From positions 10,926,606 through 10,990,605 of the forward strand of contig OX940865.1 of assembly GCA_954871525.1 (NCBI GenBank): a stretch of 64,000 nt of DNA, written 5' to 3'. The stretch is from Parietaria judaica. Taxonomy: Eukaryota > Streptophyta > Magnoliopsida > Rosales > Urticaceae. Made by a program: the position numbers and the translations under genes. The notes below the pieces were generated by a model. That model had not been told where the DNA came from and made no database searches. It worked only from the letters and a program-made list of their open reading frames with translations. Of the stretch, positions 1-10,868 are shown in pieces; the stretch's first letter is position 1, and each line of letters begins with the position of its first letter.

Positions 1-1146
1 AACCTGACATCACTCGCCAAAAGAATACATTTCAAGTTTGTGTTCTCTTGCAACGTTGACGATCCTCGCTGCCCGGACGTCACCATTGTCGGCATCCGCC
101 ACATCTGGTTTTCACTCGCCTCTTTCTCGACCTCCCCGAACACCCTGGAGTTCTCTCTTTCTAGGCTTTTCCTTCGTTTTCCCGAACCCGGCACTTTCTG
201 GAGAGACTGTAAAGCTCTGTCTTACCCGATCGCCGGCCTTGCCGGGGCATCCGAGAAAATCATGCAGCTTTGCACGTCAATGTTGGCACGAGGCACCGGT
301 GCGTCGTTAATGGTCCTCGTGAAGATTCAGAAGTTGATCACACTAACGTGGCCAGAAGATTTCCGGGAATGGGACAGTCATCGCCGGGACGCTTATTGTC
401 TCGAGGAACAAAAAGCGGAGTTAAATCATTATTTTGACGGCGAGACCAAAGAAAACGACCGCATTTTCATCCGCGCCAAACAAATTATGAGAACCGGTGA
501 TGCCGGAATAATGTATATGGCAATCGAGCTCTCTCACAGAATCGAAAAACCCTTAGGCGGACAGGAGACTTCCATCGAAACTCGCCAGTTCTCGTTCCCA
601 ATCGCCGCTTTTGATTCCCCTCGACGTGCCCGGACAGTCATCGAGCCCGTTCTCGCAGGGCTCGGCATCCGCTTTCCCGTCTTGGGCACGGCCTGGTGCA
701 ACAATAATAAGTCAGGGACGCAATCAATCCTCGGGGTCGCCGGCGCTGCGGATCGAATTGCTGAGCTCGGTGCGCTCATGAGGTCTGAACAAAGTGCCAC
801 AGCCTCGCTTGAGATGTACGTGAAGATTGAGAAGTGGACCATCATGATGCGCCCAGAAAATCCCCGTCATTTTAACGACGATGATTGGAATAACTATTAT
901 GCCAAGGCATTTTACGCTGACATGGCGCGGTATTTCGACGGTGAGACAGTTCAGACGACAAGAAACGGCAGACTGGAGAATGCTTGTCCGATTTGCATGG
1001 ATGACATGGAAATTGGGGAACGCCATGCAATTCAGTTGCTTTGCTCCCACTGGTTTCACGGTAAATGCATTGGGAAGTGGGTGGAAAAGACCAGGACATG
1101 CCCTTATTGTCGGTCCGCTCTTGAGTTCTCAACAACGCCATCATAA
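1..1146 (+). CDS. RING-H2 finger protein, copy A (5' end outside window)
   Basis: Frame 1 is open from the first base to the TAA at 1144-1146, so the gene continues beyond the left edge; the first in-frame ATG lies too far inside to be the true start. The C-terminus carries a C3H2C3 RING-H2 finger: CPIC, then CSHWFHGKC, then CPYC, with spacing C-x2-C-x15-C-x-H-x2-H-x2-C-x10-C-x2-C. RING-H2 proteins are typically E3 ubiquitin ligases that recruit E2 enzymes; that activity is inferred from the finger alone. The 380 residues before it match no family I recognise and form two related halves (VKIQK...YFDGET and VKIEK...YFDGET). It is a tandem duplicate of the gene at 7159-8460: window position n matches n+7314, and about 344 of 368 aligned residues are identical. 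No stop or frameshift is seen. Confidence 0.8.
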   Translation, partial: NLTSLAKRIHFKFVFSCNVDDPRCPDVTIVGIRHIWFSLASFSTSPNTLEFSLSRLFLRFPEPGTFWRDCKALSYPIAGLAGASEKIMQLCTSMLARGTGASLMVLVKIQKLITLTWPEDFREWDSHRRDAYCLEEQKAELNHYFDGETKENDRIFIRAKQIMRTGDAGIMYMAIELSHRIEKPLGGQETSIETRQFSFPIAAFDSPRRARTVIEPVLAGLGIRFPVLGTAWCNNNKSGTQSILGVAGAADRIAELGALMRSEQSATASLEMYVKIEKWTIMMRPENPRHFNDDDWNNYYAKAFYADMARYFDGETVQTTRNGRLENACPICMDDMEIGERHAIQLLCSHWFHGKCIGKWVEKTRTCPYCRSALEFSTTPS

Positions 1147-2680
1147 CCGGTAAATGCCGTGCGTAGTGGCGGAGCCAGGATTTTGTGTGTTTGAGTTTTG
1201 CTTAATGTTTAGATGACTGACACCATTGATTTAAAGAAACTTATCCCCACACTTATTATAGACATGCATTTACATATGTATTCAATTTAATAGAGATATG
1301 TATTTAAATGTTTGTTGAGGGCGTTTTGGCTCTCAACAATCACAAGGATTGATCCTTATTTTTAAGAAAAAGTGATCGGTTTCTTCCATTTATTAGCTAA
1401 GAATCACTCGAAGAAATGACGTGGCTATTAACTATAGTTTCTCTTTTATAAATGAGTATCAACAGCTAGGATTCGAAGCTTTTGTTTTTTCTATAAAAAA
1501 CACGGTTTTTAATTTATTTTAGCCTTTTTAACCTAAATATATTTATTTTATCAAACGCTAAATCAACATTTGATACTAACAGTAACGACAACTACTTTAT
1601 AAACAGTTTACCAAACACCCGTCAGTTTTAAAAAAAAAAATCTTAAAAAGCTGAAACTAAATTATTATTATTATTTAAATTAAATTGTACCAAACGGACC
1701 CTATATATACAATGATAATCGTGTTTGCTTTTTTTTGTTATATTTTATATTTGTTCACTTAATGATTTTTTACTTAGGAGTTAGGACTGATATTGAGTTC
1801 GAATAGATCCTCTCTGCAAATCGTAGTTGAAAATTGAAATGATTAAGATTTGAGGGCTTAACACCATAAAATAAGTTTATACAATGTCCAATAATATCAT
1901 GAGCAAGTTTACGTAAACATATAATTTTATTTTAGTCTAATTACATGTTTCTATATCGGGTTTTTTTATTTTTATTTTTTTATATGGGTGTTTAAAATAA
2001 CAATTGATATTAATTATTGTATCTCTTATTTTGACGAAATTCATCGTATTTTTCTAATGTTGATTTTTGAGTCTTGGTGCAGTGTGGAATTAGCAGAATT
2101 ATACGTCGAGATCGGTGTACGCTAAGCTTAAGAAGTGAATTTATAATATAATGTTACATAAATTTTAGTTTGAAAAATTTGAGAATAAACTTGTTCATTT
2201 AAAGTGAGCATGTGTGAATCTGTATAGAAAAAAAAGGAGGGTCTCTCAAACTTTTCTCAAATTATATCGTGAACACTCTTATGATCATTCCTTCTTCATC
2301 GTTTTATTACTCTGCTTGCTTCTCTCGTAGTGACTCATCGCTAGAGAATTGAATTTTACAGTACAGGTTGTTAGCGTTTATATATTTGGGAACCATAATT
2401 TCTCTTTATGTTTGAAGGAGATACATAGCTTATATTTTATTAAAACCTAGAATTGATCTGAGAGCTTTAGATTCATTATTTTTAGTAAAAAGAAACAATA
2501 CGAATTGTTTTCATATTTTATATTCATTAGCTAAGCTTTCATAATCAAAATCCAGCTCTATATTTAGTTGGGTTTGCTTGCTTATGTGTTATTAAAAAAA
2601 TACTAAGGAGTAGATAACTCTTTTTTTTTTTTAGGGAAAATAACTTTCTAATATATTAATTAGAGGGAGTAGAATCCTTA
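1147..2680. other. AT-rich intergenic DNA; first 270 bp is duplicated 3' flank
   Basis: No coding potential is seen. Bases 1147-1419 are closely similar to 8461-8734, so the RING gene duplication included its 3' UTR and downstream flank. The rest is AT-rich with homopolymer runs and no recognisable gene. Confidence 0.6.
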
Positions 2681-3281
2681 CGCTACTACAAATCCGGGTT
2701 TCAACTATGGTTAAAAACCATGGTTGAAAATTTTCAACCATGGTTCTTAACCATGGTAGAATCCTGCATGGTAGTAAGTTCCAACCACGGAATTTTTTCC
2801 ATGGTTGAATCTTAAATTCTACAACGGATGATATCCGTTGTTGGATCTCAATACGTGCCGCGGCTACAACGAAGCTAAGCCGCGGCGAGATTAGTTTAGA
2901 CCACACTTATTTCTGTTGTCTAAGGGCCAAAACTGGATTAAAAAAAAATCAGAAAAAGCATATTATTGACTAAAATCCTGTGCATCATTGACACTTGAAG
3001 TTGTTACTACAAGCAAACAGAACAAACTCAAATCAAGATTCTTGAATTTTATTTACTAAACAAAATATGTATTAATTTTTTTTGGCTTTCTTCATTAGCA
3101 TGAGTATGTACTAACAGGTTAAACAATTAATAGCCAAACAGAAAAATATTATGAAATGCACCAACATATAGTAATCTATTTAGATATAAAACAATTAAGA
3201 TTCACTATTAAACTCAGATCAATTAACATAAAGCTTAATAGAATCAAGATACTGAATAAAACTAAGGCTATAGGTATTCAC

Positions 3282-3361
3282 ATGAAAACGAAGAAGGCAT
3301 TGGCTGACATCTTAGGCTTGTTAGGATCCTTCGCAGCCTTCTTGCTCTTCTTCGTAACTTT
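3282..3361 (-). pseudogene. Captured HMGB exon fragment inside CACTA-like element
   Basis: Reading the minus strand from 3361 gives KVTKKSKKAA followed by KDPNKPKMSANAFFVFM, the unmistakable start of a plant HMG-box (family pattern KDPNKPKRPxSAFFVFM). The fragment is bounded by a splice-acceptor-like TGCTAG on its 5' side and a donor-like GTGAAT directly after the FFVFM codons, where HMGB genes normally have an intron. No further HMG-box exons are visible, so this is one exon with flanking intron carried by the transposon. The Arg-Pro of the box start is changed to Met-Ser. It cannot encode a functional HMGB protein alone but could be exonised in element transcripts. Confidence 0.75.
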
Positions 3362-4111
3362 CTAGCACCAACTTTATTCATAGCAAGCCTAAAACGTAAA
3401 CAAGAAACAAATCAAACAATGATTCCCAATATTTCAGATCTAAGAAATAAGAATAACACGATACGTGAGGATCGAAAACTCGAACACGAAGCAAAATTAC
3501 AGAAATGAAATACAAAAAAGATGAATTATGGAAAGAGCTGCGACTATCGATAATCCCACGCCCGACAATGACGCTTCAGTCAAATCTGTTGGGATCTTCC
3601 CGTGGACAGGAAGTGTTTGTTACATGAAAACATCTCACTTAAAAAACTCATCGTGACAAGTTAATATCCAAAATTTGTTAAGTTTAATCCTCCGACAGAT
3701 AAAAGCCAAAACTCAAGCTACTATATACATATAATACTGATATGCACGCATTGAAATAAAACTATACATACAAACAACAAAAAGCAACAAGACAAATCTC
3801 TACAATCAAAACAAAATTCAATTCCAATAAAAAAATCATTGAACCAAAAAACACTACTAGCAACTTGAAAATCAATGGATTTAAAATAGAAATTCAACTC
3901 GTAGATACAATTTATTCATATCTAGGTTAACAATGGCAAAATAAAAAACGAACAGTTTCATATAGTGAGAGAGGGAGATCGGACCTTTAAAAATCGAACA
4001 CGACTTTCTTTGAGCTAGACTTTCTTTCTTTCATTCTGAAACCTGCAGATTGCGGAAACAAATAAGACTAATGGCAGAGAAAACATATCAAAGAATCAAA
4101 AAATGGAATAC

Positions 4112-4145
4112 CTTATCTTGACCCCCGACATCCCAAACGGTGAAG
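4112..4145 (-). pseudogene. Captured ARF GTPase exon fragment inside CACTA-like element
   Basis: The minus strand encodes FTVWDVGGQDK, the switch II / G3 (DVGGQ) segment of ADP-ribosylation factor small GTPases. The 34-nt piece is flanked by an acceptor-like CTGTAG and a donor GTATTC after the GGQDK codons, so it looks like one whole small exon with intron ends. No other ARF exons are found nearby. It is a transposon-carried gene fragment, not a gene. Confidence 0.7.
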
Positions 4146-5273
4146 CTACAGGTTTTTACTTCTACCAGCTAGATTTTTGCACAATCAAACACAACCAGAG
4201 AAGACGGTTGCAAGTTGGAAGAGCTATTGCTAAACTCAGAGATTCAGAGTCCAGAAGAAGAAGCAGAGACTCCGAGCTGAAGCGATCGTGCGGTGCTACG
4301 CCGTGGACGTTCTCCGTAACTTCCATGGATGGAGAGGTAGTGAAGCCTCTTGGCTCTGACGAGTGGGTGAAGGCAGAAAACCATAGCTTCCATTGATAGA
4401 GAATGGAGGAGCGGTGATGTCATCTCGTACTTGCCGACGTGCGTACGAGTGCGAGCGCCGAGCGGTGGAGTTCTTAGACGAAGCGCGCTGCTCATTTTGC
4501 CCTAGAGTCTCTGAAAATCGAAGATAGCGAGATAGAGAAAGTGAGGAGAGAGAGGGATTTATCGAGAAGCAAGCGCTAGGGTTTCGCCGGAAGGAGATGC
4601 ACGGAGATACAGGGAAGGCGATGGAGAGGGCGATGGAGGAGCTTCCTTCGATGGTGATTGGGTATTCAGAGTGAAGAAGAAGAAGAGGAGGACGAGGTTG
4701 AGAGAAAAGGGAAAAGGAATGAGAGAAAGTTAGGGTTTTTTTTTTCCATCGCGAACTGAGAAAAGTGTGAGGTTAGCGAGTGGCTGATAAAGCGAGAGTT
4801 GCCTCGGCGTATTTTAAAACGAGCCGCGGCACATTGTAGGATTCGACCATGGTTTTGACATCCATGGTTGAATGTCTAAATAAGCCGTGGCGTGGGTAAA
4901 ATAAGCCGCGGCACATTGTAGGATCAGACCATGGTTTTTTATATCTATGGTTGAAAGGTAAAATTTTGTTGGATTCGACCATGGTTTTTGACATCCATGG
5001 TTAAAAGTCTAAATAAGCCGCGGCGTGGGTAAAATAGGCCGCGGCACGGATGTACTTCTAACAATCTTTTCAACAATGGAAAATATATCCGTAGGGAATT
5101 TGAGAGTGTGCCGCGGCGTGTTTAGGCGTGCCGCGGCGTGTTTAGGCGTGCCGCGGCGTGATTCGATTTTCAACCATGGAAAAAATTATCCATGGTAGAA
5201 ACTTGGATTTCGACCATGGATTAAAAAATCCATGGTTGAAACTCCGTGGTAGGATCAACAATTTGTACTAGTG

Positions 5274-7158
5274 CTAATAGCTGTGCTTACAAGCCAACTC
5301 GGGCAATTAAAACACCAAAAATCTTTTGACAAATTGAGCAATCGTTTCTTCGCTATAGCATGGGCGGCATCGTTGCATATCCTCGGGATCCACCGGCATA
5401 TTCCGGGAACGCTAGCTGCCACAACCAGCTTCCTAATCCACCTGCATATTCCGGGAGTAGATAACTCTTGATACGTCTAAATAATTATATTATAAAGTTT
5501 TTAACGTAACGTGTTTTAAAATTGCATTTATCTTGTTAGCTGAAAAGCATGAACGTAGCAATAATTTTGTTTGAGCATTTATGATTTGTAGCATGACATT
5601 GGGTTGGGTTCGCCAGATGAGCCATTCGCCTGGGTTTAGGTCAAGATGAAGAGAGACAGAGAAGCCACATTTGAAGACAACTTGCACCTTCCTCTGCGGA
5701 TAAGAGCCGGTTTCTTCTTCTGCGAGGGGGGCATGGAGCACCGAGACAGAGCCGGAGCAAGGCCGAGCCATGAGACCACCGCACTGGTTCGTCATCGCCG
5801 CGGAAGAAAGGAAGATTTCCATAGCGAGATGAGCCATTCGCCTGGGGTTTGGGTGAAACTTCATGAGAACAAAGAGAGTCTCGATGATTTTTGGGTTTGG
5901 GGTGTGAGTTTACTTTAAGGCGCTTTTGCTTTGGGTTTAATTGTTGTTTTTTTCTTCTTCTTTTCTGATTCATTTATTTTGTTTTATTTGTTTTTATTTA
6001 AATCTGATTTTTTTAGTTTTAAAAATTGCTGACGTGTATGATACATGTGGCAAAAATTTGCCTCGTGAGCGAGTGTATTATGGCCACGTAGGAAGCGGAT
6101 GAACAATATTTTTGGATTGAAATCGTTGGTCAACTCCCAAATCGTGAGATTGTGTATTATTGCTGTCATTTACGGAGGTTGGGTACACGGGTGAGAATTT
6201 GACCTAAAAATTATTAGATTCGAGTAGAAAGTGAGTAAATGTAAAAATTAATTAATTATAATTTTTTTTTTATGGAGCACGACATGTAGATGTAAAGACT
6301 AATAATGGTATATAGTAAGGTACAATATAGTTTTTTATAAAATGCCAAGAAGTACCCAAGTCTCTGAATTTACGACTTGAAATTACATATGTATGGTACT
6401 TTATCTTTAAATTACCTATATATATCATGAGATATGATTGCCACTGTTATCTAAATCGTACTGAGATATTATAATAACGATACATATTCTTTAATCGTCT
6501 ATCTACAAACAAACCTTATATTTTATTCATAAGTAAACCACTAATACAAGAAACCCTAAAATATTTTCTCTCACCGTCACTAGTTAATTTCTCGTGAAAG
6601 GTATGATTTTTATTGTATTTTTATTCTTTCACTGGCTTCCCTGGATTAGTTAACATAGCAGGGTGATTTCGAATAATTATTGATCGGGTTTTTATCCTCG
6701 TATATATGCTTGGGTTCGTATGACTTCCTTCGCATTCATATCAAGTCTCTTTTTGGCTACGAAAATATAAATGTAAAAATAAATTTTACTGGTGATGCAT
6801 GCAAGTTAAAAAAGGCATATGAATAAATCATACAGTTAATCACTAGTCTTCATATTGGAATTATTTTTTTTATTCGAAATTGTTGAGACTTTTGAATTGG
6901 ATCATAGGGATTTTAGCTATTTGAATTTGTTAGAATTGAAATTTGGAATTATAGGAATTCGATAATGAATCATATATTGATCTTGGACTGTTGTTAGACT
7001 ATAAATGTTGGAATTGGATTTAGGTTTTTGATTGGTAAATATACGTATGGATTTAGGAGTTTGCACAATTTATCTTAAATTACATTATTTTAAGCTTATA
7101 CTAATATGATATATCCATAATTAATATAAAGAATAGGTAAAAGATATATAATACGGAA
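5274..7158. other. Intergenic region before RING copy B
   Basis: The stretch 5600-5930 is more GC-rich and contains the phrase GATGAGCCATTCGCCTGGG twice (about 5616 and 5829), but neither strand gives an ORF I recognise. The rest is AT-rich. A 16-bp sequence, GGAGTAGATAACTCTT, occurs on both sides of the CACTA-like element (2608-2623 and 5454-5469). The upstream region of RING copy B (about 6200-7158) shows no clear core promoter. Confidence 0.5.
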
Positions 7159-8460
7159 ATGAAAGGTGGCAAGGACAAACGTACACAGAGAAATCCGGCC
7201 GGAAAAGGGGCGTCAAAGAAACGGAAGATCAGCGGAGGAGGGACGTCCGGAATTATGGAACATAGTCGTCGCCTAATAATAAGCGCTAAGGAAATAAACG
7301 CCGATGCTCTCAACAACCAGACATCACTCGCCAAAAGAATACATTTCAAGTTTGTGTTCTCTTGCAAAGTTGACGATCCTCGCTGCCCGGACGTCACCAT
7401 TGTCGGCATCCGCCACATCTGGTTTGCACTTGCCTCTTTCTCGACCTCCCCGAACACCCTGGAATTCTCTCTTTCTAGGCTTTTCCTTCGTTTTCCAGAC
7501 CCCGGCACTTTCTGGAGAGACGGTAAAGTTTTGTCTTACCCGATCGCCGGCCTTGCCGGCGCATCCGAGAAAATCATGCAGCTTTGCACGTCAATGTTGG
7601 CACGAGGCACCGGTGCGTCGTTAATGGTCCTCGTGAAGATTCAGAAGTTGATCACACTAACGTGGCCAGAAGATTCCCGGGAATGGGACAGTCATCGCCG
7701 GGACGCCTATTGTCTCGAGGAACAAAAAGCGGAGTTAAATCAATATTTTGACGGCGAGACCAAAGAAAACGACCGCATTTTCATCCGCGCCAAACAAATT
7801 ATGAGAACCGGTGACGCCGGAATAATGTATATGGCAATCGAGCTCTCTCACGGAATCGAGAAACCCTCAGGCGGACTGGAGACTGCCATCGAAACTCGCC
7901 AGTTCTCGTTCCCAGTCGCCGCTTTTGATTCCCCTCGAAGTGCCCGGATAGTCATCGAGCCCGTTCTCGCAGGGCTCGGCGTCCGCTTTCCCGTCTCGGG
8001 CACGGTCTGGTGCAACAATAATAAGTCAGGGACGCAACCAATCCTCGGGGTCGCCGGCGCAGCGGATCGAATTGCTGAGCTCGGTGCGCTCATGAGGTCT
8101 GAACAAAGTGCCACAGCCTCGCTTGAGATGTACGTGAAGATTGAGAAGTGGACCATCATGATGCGCCCAGAAAATCCCCGTCATTTTAACGACGATGATT
8201 GGAAGAACTATTATGCCAAGGCATTTTACGCTGACATGGCGCGGTATTTCGACGGTGAGACAGTTCAGACGACAAGAAACGGCAGACTGGAGAATGCTTG
8301 TCCGATTTGCATGGATGACATGGAAATTGGGGAACGCCATGCAATTCAGTTGCTTTGCTCCCACTGGTTTCACAGTAAATGCATCGGGAAGTGGGTGGAA
8401 ACGAGCAGGACATGCCCTTATTGTCGGTCCGCTCTTGAGTTCTCAGCGATGCCATCATAA
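7159..8460 (+). CDS. RING-H2 finger protein, copy B (complete)
   Basis: Single-exon ORF of 433 residues from ATG 7159 to TAA 8458-8460. The N-terminus is basic with a possible nuclear localisation signal (GKGASKKRK, near residue 20). The body has an internal tandem duplication: residues about 65-210 and 230-375 share the order AGxAGAxxxI, VKIxK and YFDGET. The RING-H2 finger occupies residues 381-422 (CPIC, CSHWFHSKC, CPYC). An E3 ubiquitin ligase role is inferred from the finger; the duplicated domain has no function I can assign. Copy A (1-1146) differs at about 24 of 368 aligned residues, and both frames are intact, which favours recent duplication with retained coding function. Intronless structure is also compatible with an old retrocopy. 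Confidence 0.82.
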   Translation: MKGGKDKRTQRNPAGKGASKKRKISGGGTSGIMEHSRRLIISAKEINADALNNQTSLAKRIHFKFVFSCKVDDPRCPDVTIVGIRHIWFALASFSTSPNTLEFSLSRLFLRFPDPGTFWRDGKVLSYPIAGLAGASEKIMQLCTSMLARGTGASLMVLVKIQKLITLTWPEDSREWDSHRRDAYCLEEQKAELNQYFDGETKENDRIFIRAKQIMRTGDAGIMYMAIELSHGIEKPSGGLETAIETRQFSFPVAAFDSPRSARIVIEPVLAGLGVRFPVSGTVWCNNNKSGTQPILGVAGAADRIAELGALMRSEQSATASLEMYVKIEKWTIMMRPENPRHFNDDDWKNYYAKAFYADMARYFDGETVQTTRNGRLENACPICMDDMEIGERHAIQLLCSHWFHSKCIGKWVETSRTCPYCRSALEFSAMPS

Positions 8461-8734
8461 CCAGTCAATGCGTGCGCAATGGCAGAGCCAGGATTTCGTG
8501 TGTTTGAGCTTTTGCTGAATGTTTAGATGACTGACACCATTGATTTAAAGAAACTTATCCCCAAACTTATTATAGACATGCATTTACATATGTATTCAAT
8601 TTATTAGAGATATGTATTTAAATGTTTGTGGAGGGCGTTTTGGGCTTTCAACAATCACAAGGATTGATCCTTGTTTTTAAAGAAAAGGGATCGATTTATT
8701 CCGTTTATTAGCTAAGAACCACTCAAAGAAATGA
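8461..8734 (+). repeat. Duplicated 3' flank of RING copy B
   Basis: Aligns with 1147-1419 downstream of copy A (for example both contain ATGTTTAGATGACTGACACC). Similarity stops abruptly at the shared AAGAAATGA, where the Tat-like retrotransposon remnant begins, so that element may have landed at the edge of, or truncated, the duplicated block. Confidence 0.7.
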
Positions 8735-9309
8735 TGATGAAAAACCTTTGTGTCTTTTCTTCTTGATTTCCTTTGGTTACAATCGTTTTTCCTCTCTAAA
8801 ATCTGCCTCTTTCTCCTCTCCTCTCGTCCCCTGCCTTCATCCAAAATGGATGCATATATAGCCATTACAAGCATTGCACCTACCCCATCAGTGAGGTATG
8901 GCCCTAAAAGGTTAGGTATGGCTTAGGGTATTACCTAAAACTACCTAACACATCGCATCAAAGCAAGCACACTTGCTTACTTTATGGTGTAAGGACCAAC
9001 ACTTATGTACTTATGTCGTAATAAAGGGATTACCAAATCCGATATCAACCGTTAGCCCCTTATTTTATCAAGTATTTTTAAATGCTTGGTAAAATAAGAT
9101 ACGAATTCCGTTGATGGTCTTAAGCTACTTAGATGAAGGTGATGGCGATGAACTTCGATCGACGAAGCGGTGGCGACAAGTTTCGGTCGGCGAGGTGATA
9201 GCAAGGTCGACGAAGCGGTGGCGACGAGCTTCGGTCGATGAGGCGATGGCAATGAGCTTCGTTTAGCGAAGCGATGATAAGCTTCCTTTTGTAATGGCAT
9301 ATCCATTAA

Positions 9310-9590
9310 TGATCTCCACTTGGCATCAAGCTTCTTTCAGTGATGGCGATTCTGTTGCTCTCCACTTGCCGTCGGGCTTCTTTCAGTGATGGCGTCTCCG
9401 TCGATGATCTCCATTTGACGTCGGGCTTCCTTCGGCGATGGCGTCTCCATTGATGAACTCCATTTGACGTCGGGCTTCTTTCGGCGATGGCGTCTTTGTT
9501 GATGATCTCCACTTTGCGCCGGGCTTCCTTTGGGGCGTCTCCATTGATGATCCAAACTTGGTGTCGGGATTCCTTAGGCGATGACGGGCC
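9310..9590. repeat. 49-bp minisatellite
   Basis: Units beginning GATGGCGTCT start at 9388, 9437 and 9486, exactly 49 bp apart, with more diverged units on both sides. The open frames across this array are a consequence of the repeat. Confidence 0.8.
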
Positions 9591-10110
9591 TCTCAGCAAT
9601 GATGGGCCGCATTTGGTGGCGACAGGCTGCCTTCGGTGGTGACGGGCTCCTCGCGGTGACGGGCTCTCTTGGGTGATGGCTCCTCGGTTGTGGCGGGCTT
9701 TCTTCGGTAACGATCTCCTCGGCGGTGACGGGCCTTCTTTGGTGACGACTCCTCGGCGGCGACGGGCTCTCTTTGGTCACGACTAACTCTCCTTGGCGAC
9801 GACTAGCTCTCTTTGGTGACAACGAGTTCCCTTTGGTGACGACGAACTCTCTTTGGTGAAGCCTAGCTCTCCTTGGCGACGACTAACTATCTTTGGTGAC
9901 GACGAGCTATCTTTGGTGACGCCTAGCCCCCTTTGGTGGCGAAGAGCCCCCTTTGGTGACGATGAGCCCCCTTTGGTGGCGACAAGCCCCCTTTGGTGAC
10001 GACGAGCCCCCTTTGATGGCGACGAGAACTCCCTTTGGTGACGACGAGCCCGCTTTGGTGAGGAACTCCCTCTGGTGGCGACGAGCCCCCTTTGGTGATG
10101 AGCTACGTCG
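9590..10110. repeat. About 20-bp GC-rich minisatellite
   Basis: A unit close to CCCCTTTGGTGACGACGAG recurs roughly every 20 bp (the CTTTGG core is at 9971, 9991 and 10011). It gives long Ser-Pro-Lys/Arg-His-Gln-rich frames on the minus strand that are repeat artefacts. Confidence 0.8.
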
Positions 10111-10404
10111 TTTGGGCGACCAGATTCGGGAGGCTGTCTTCGGGGGCCATATCTCCTTGCTCGGATGTCGGATTTGCGCGTTCTTTCTTGCCACGGGGAT
10201 ATTGGCAAATTCTTTCTCATTTCTTAATAAAGAGGAACCTGAATTTCGTCTTATGTTCCCTCGAGTCTTTAGAGAGAGCTCGGGTTGTGATCTCGGATAA
10301 ATGCTCTTTATATTTGTGATTCGTTTCAATTATCAATAAAATAGTTAAGAATTGTCAATGAACACATATTGTTTTAGGCTATATTTATATTAAGTTATAG
10401 GATC

Positions 10405-10868
10405 AGTGGCAAAAGTATTTAAGTTGTTTGAAAATGAGGCGGTATCGAGTTAATTTAAAAAGATTATGGCAAACGTTTTTAAGTTCACATTTTTTATGTT
10501 GGTAAACCTCATCCACTTTTTTGTTAGTTTTTTATTATTTCCGTCAGTCATTACGTTAACAACATATAAAACAAATAAACTCAAACAATCACACCCACAA
10601 ACATCAAAATAAACTTGGATGTAAACACAAATTCTTGGAACAATGACAAAACAAATTCTTATTTTTCTTCTCACTTTCTCTCTCATATTCTTAGTTTTGC
10701 GTGGTTGACATCATCACTAATGAAAAATAGTAAAAAAAAAAAATAGCGAAAAAGTTGATTAGGTCTACCGACCTGCCAAAAAGATTAGCTTGAGTATTTT
10801 TACCACGATTTAAATAAAATTAACTCTATATCTTCTTATTTCCAAACAACTTGAGTATTTTTGCCGCT
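10405..10868. mobile_element. 464-bp MITE-like element with about 77-bp terminal inverted repeats
   Basis: The left arm (from AGTGGCAAAAGTATTTAAG) matches the reverse complement of the right arm (AGCGGCAAAAATACTCAAG at the end near 10868) for about 77 bases with scattered mismatches. There is no ORF of note and no clear target-site duplication, so the superfamily is undetermined. Confidence 0.6.

Larger units (their letters stand above)
2681..5273. mobile_element. Non-autonomous CACTA-like (CMC/EnSpm) transposon with captured gene fragments
   Basis: The left end reads CGCTACTACAAAT and the right end, reversed, reads CACTAGTACAAAT; these are degenerate matching CACTA-type terminal repeats. 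Both subterminal zones (about 2690-2900 and 4830-5260) are packed with two short motifs in both orientations, AACCATGGTT and GCCGCGGC. That is how CACTA elements arrange transposase-binding subterminal repeats. There is no transposase ORF, so mobility would depend on another element. The interior holds host-like exon fragments on the minus strand (HMGB at 3282-3361, ARF at 4112-4145). A clean 3-bp target duplication is not seen, so the exact ends are uncertain by a few bases. Confidence 0.65.
8735..10330 (-). mobile_element. Decayed Tat-like LTR retrotransposon remnant with minisatellites
   Basis: Around 9015-9100 the sequence runs TTATGTCGTAATAA ... CGATATCAAC, then CGTTAGCCCC and an AT-rich tract. 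The 3' LTR boundary of the complete element at 52100-52200 has the same order (TTATGTCATATTAA ... ACATCAACA, then GTTAGCCCCC and an AT-rich tract). I therefore read about 8735-9052 as LTR-like and 9053-10330 as 3' internal sequence of a related minus-strand element. The internal part is dominated by GC-rich minisatellites. No pol domain survives. Boundaries and lineage are inference from this local similarity. Confidence 0.45.

Noticed and set aside
40..1146. Copy A of the RING gene starting with GTG at position 40
   Set aside because: GTG is not a normal nuclear start and the frame is open to position 1 with homology to copy B before that point.
4103..4396. Plus-strand ORF in the CACTA-like element
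   Set aside because: It runs antisense through the captured ARF exon and shows no domain of its own.
9783..10329. Minus-strand frames rich in SPKGARRHQRE repeats as a basic repeat protein
   Set aside because: They follow directly from a 20-bp minisatellite, lack a convincing start and appear in more than one frame.
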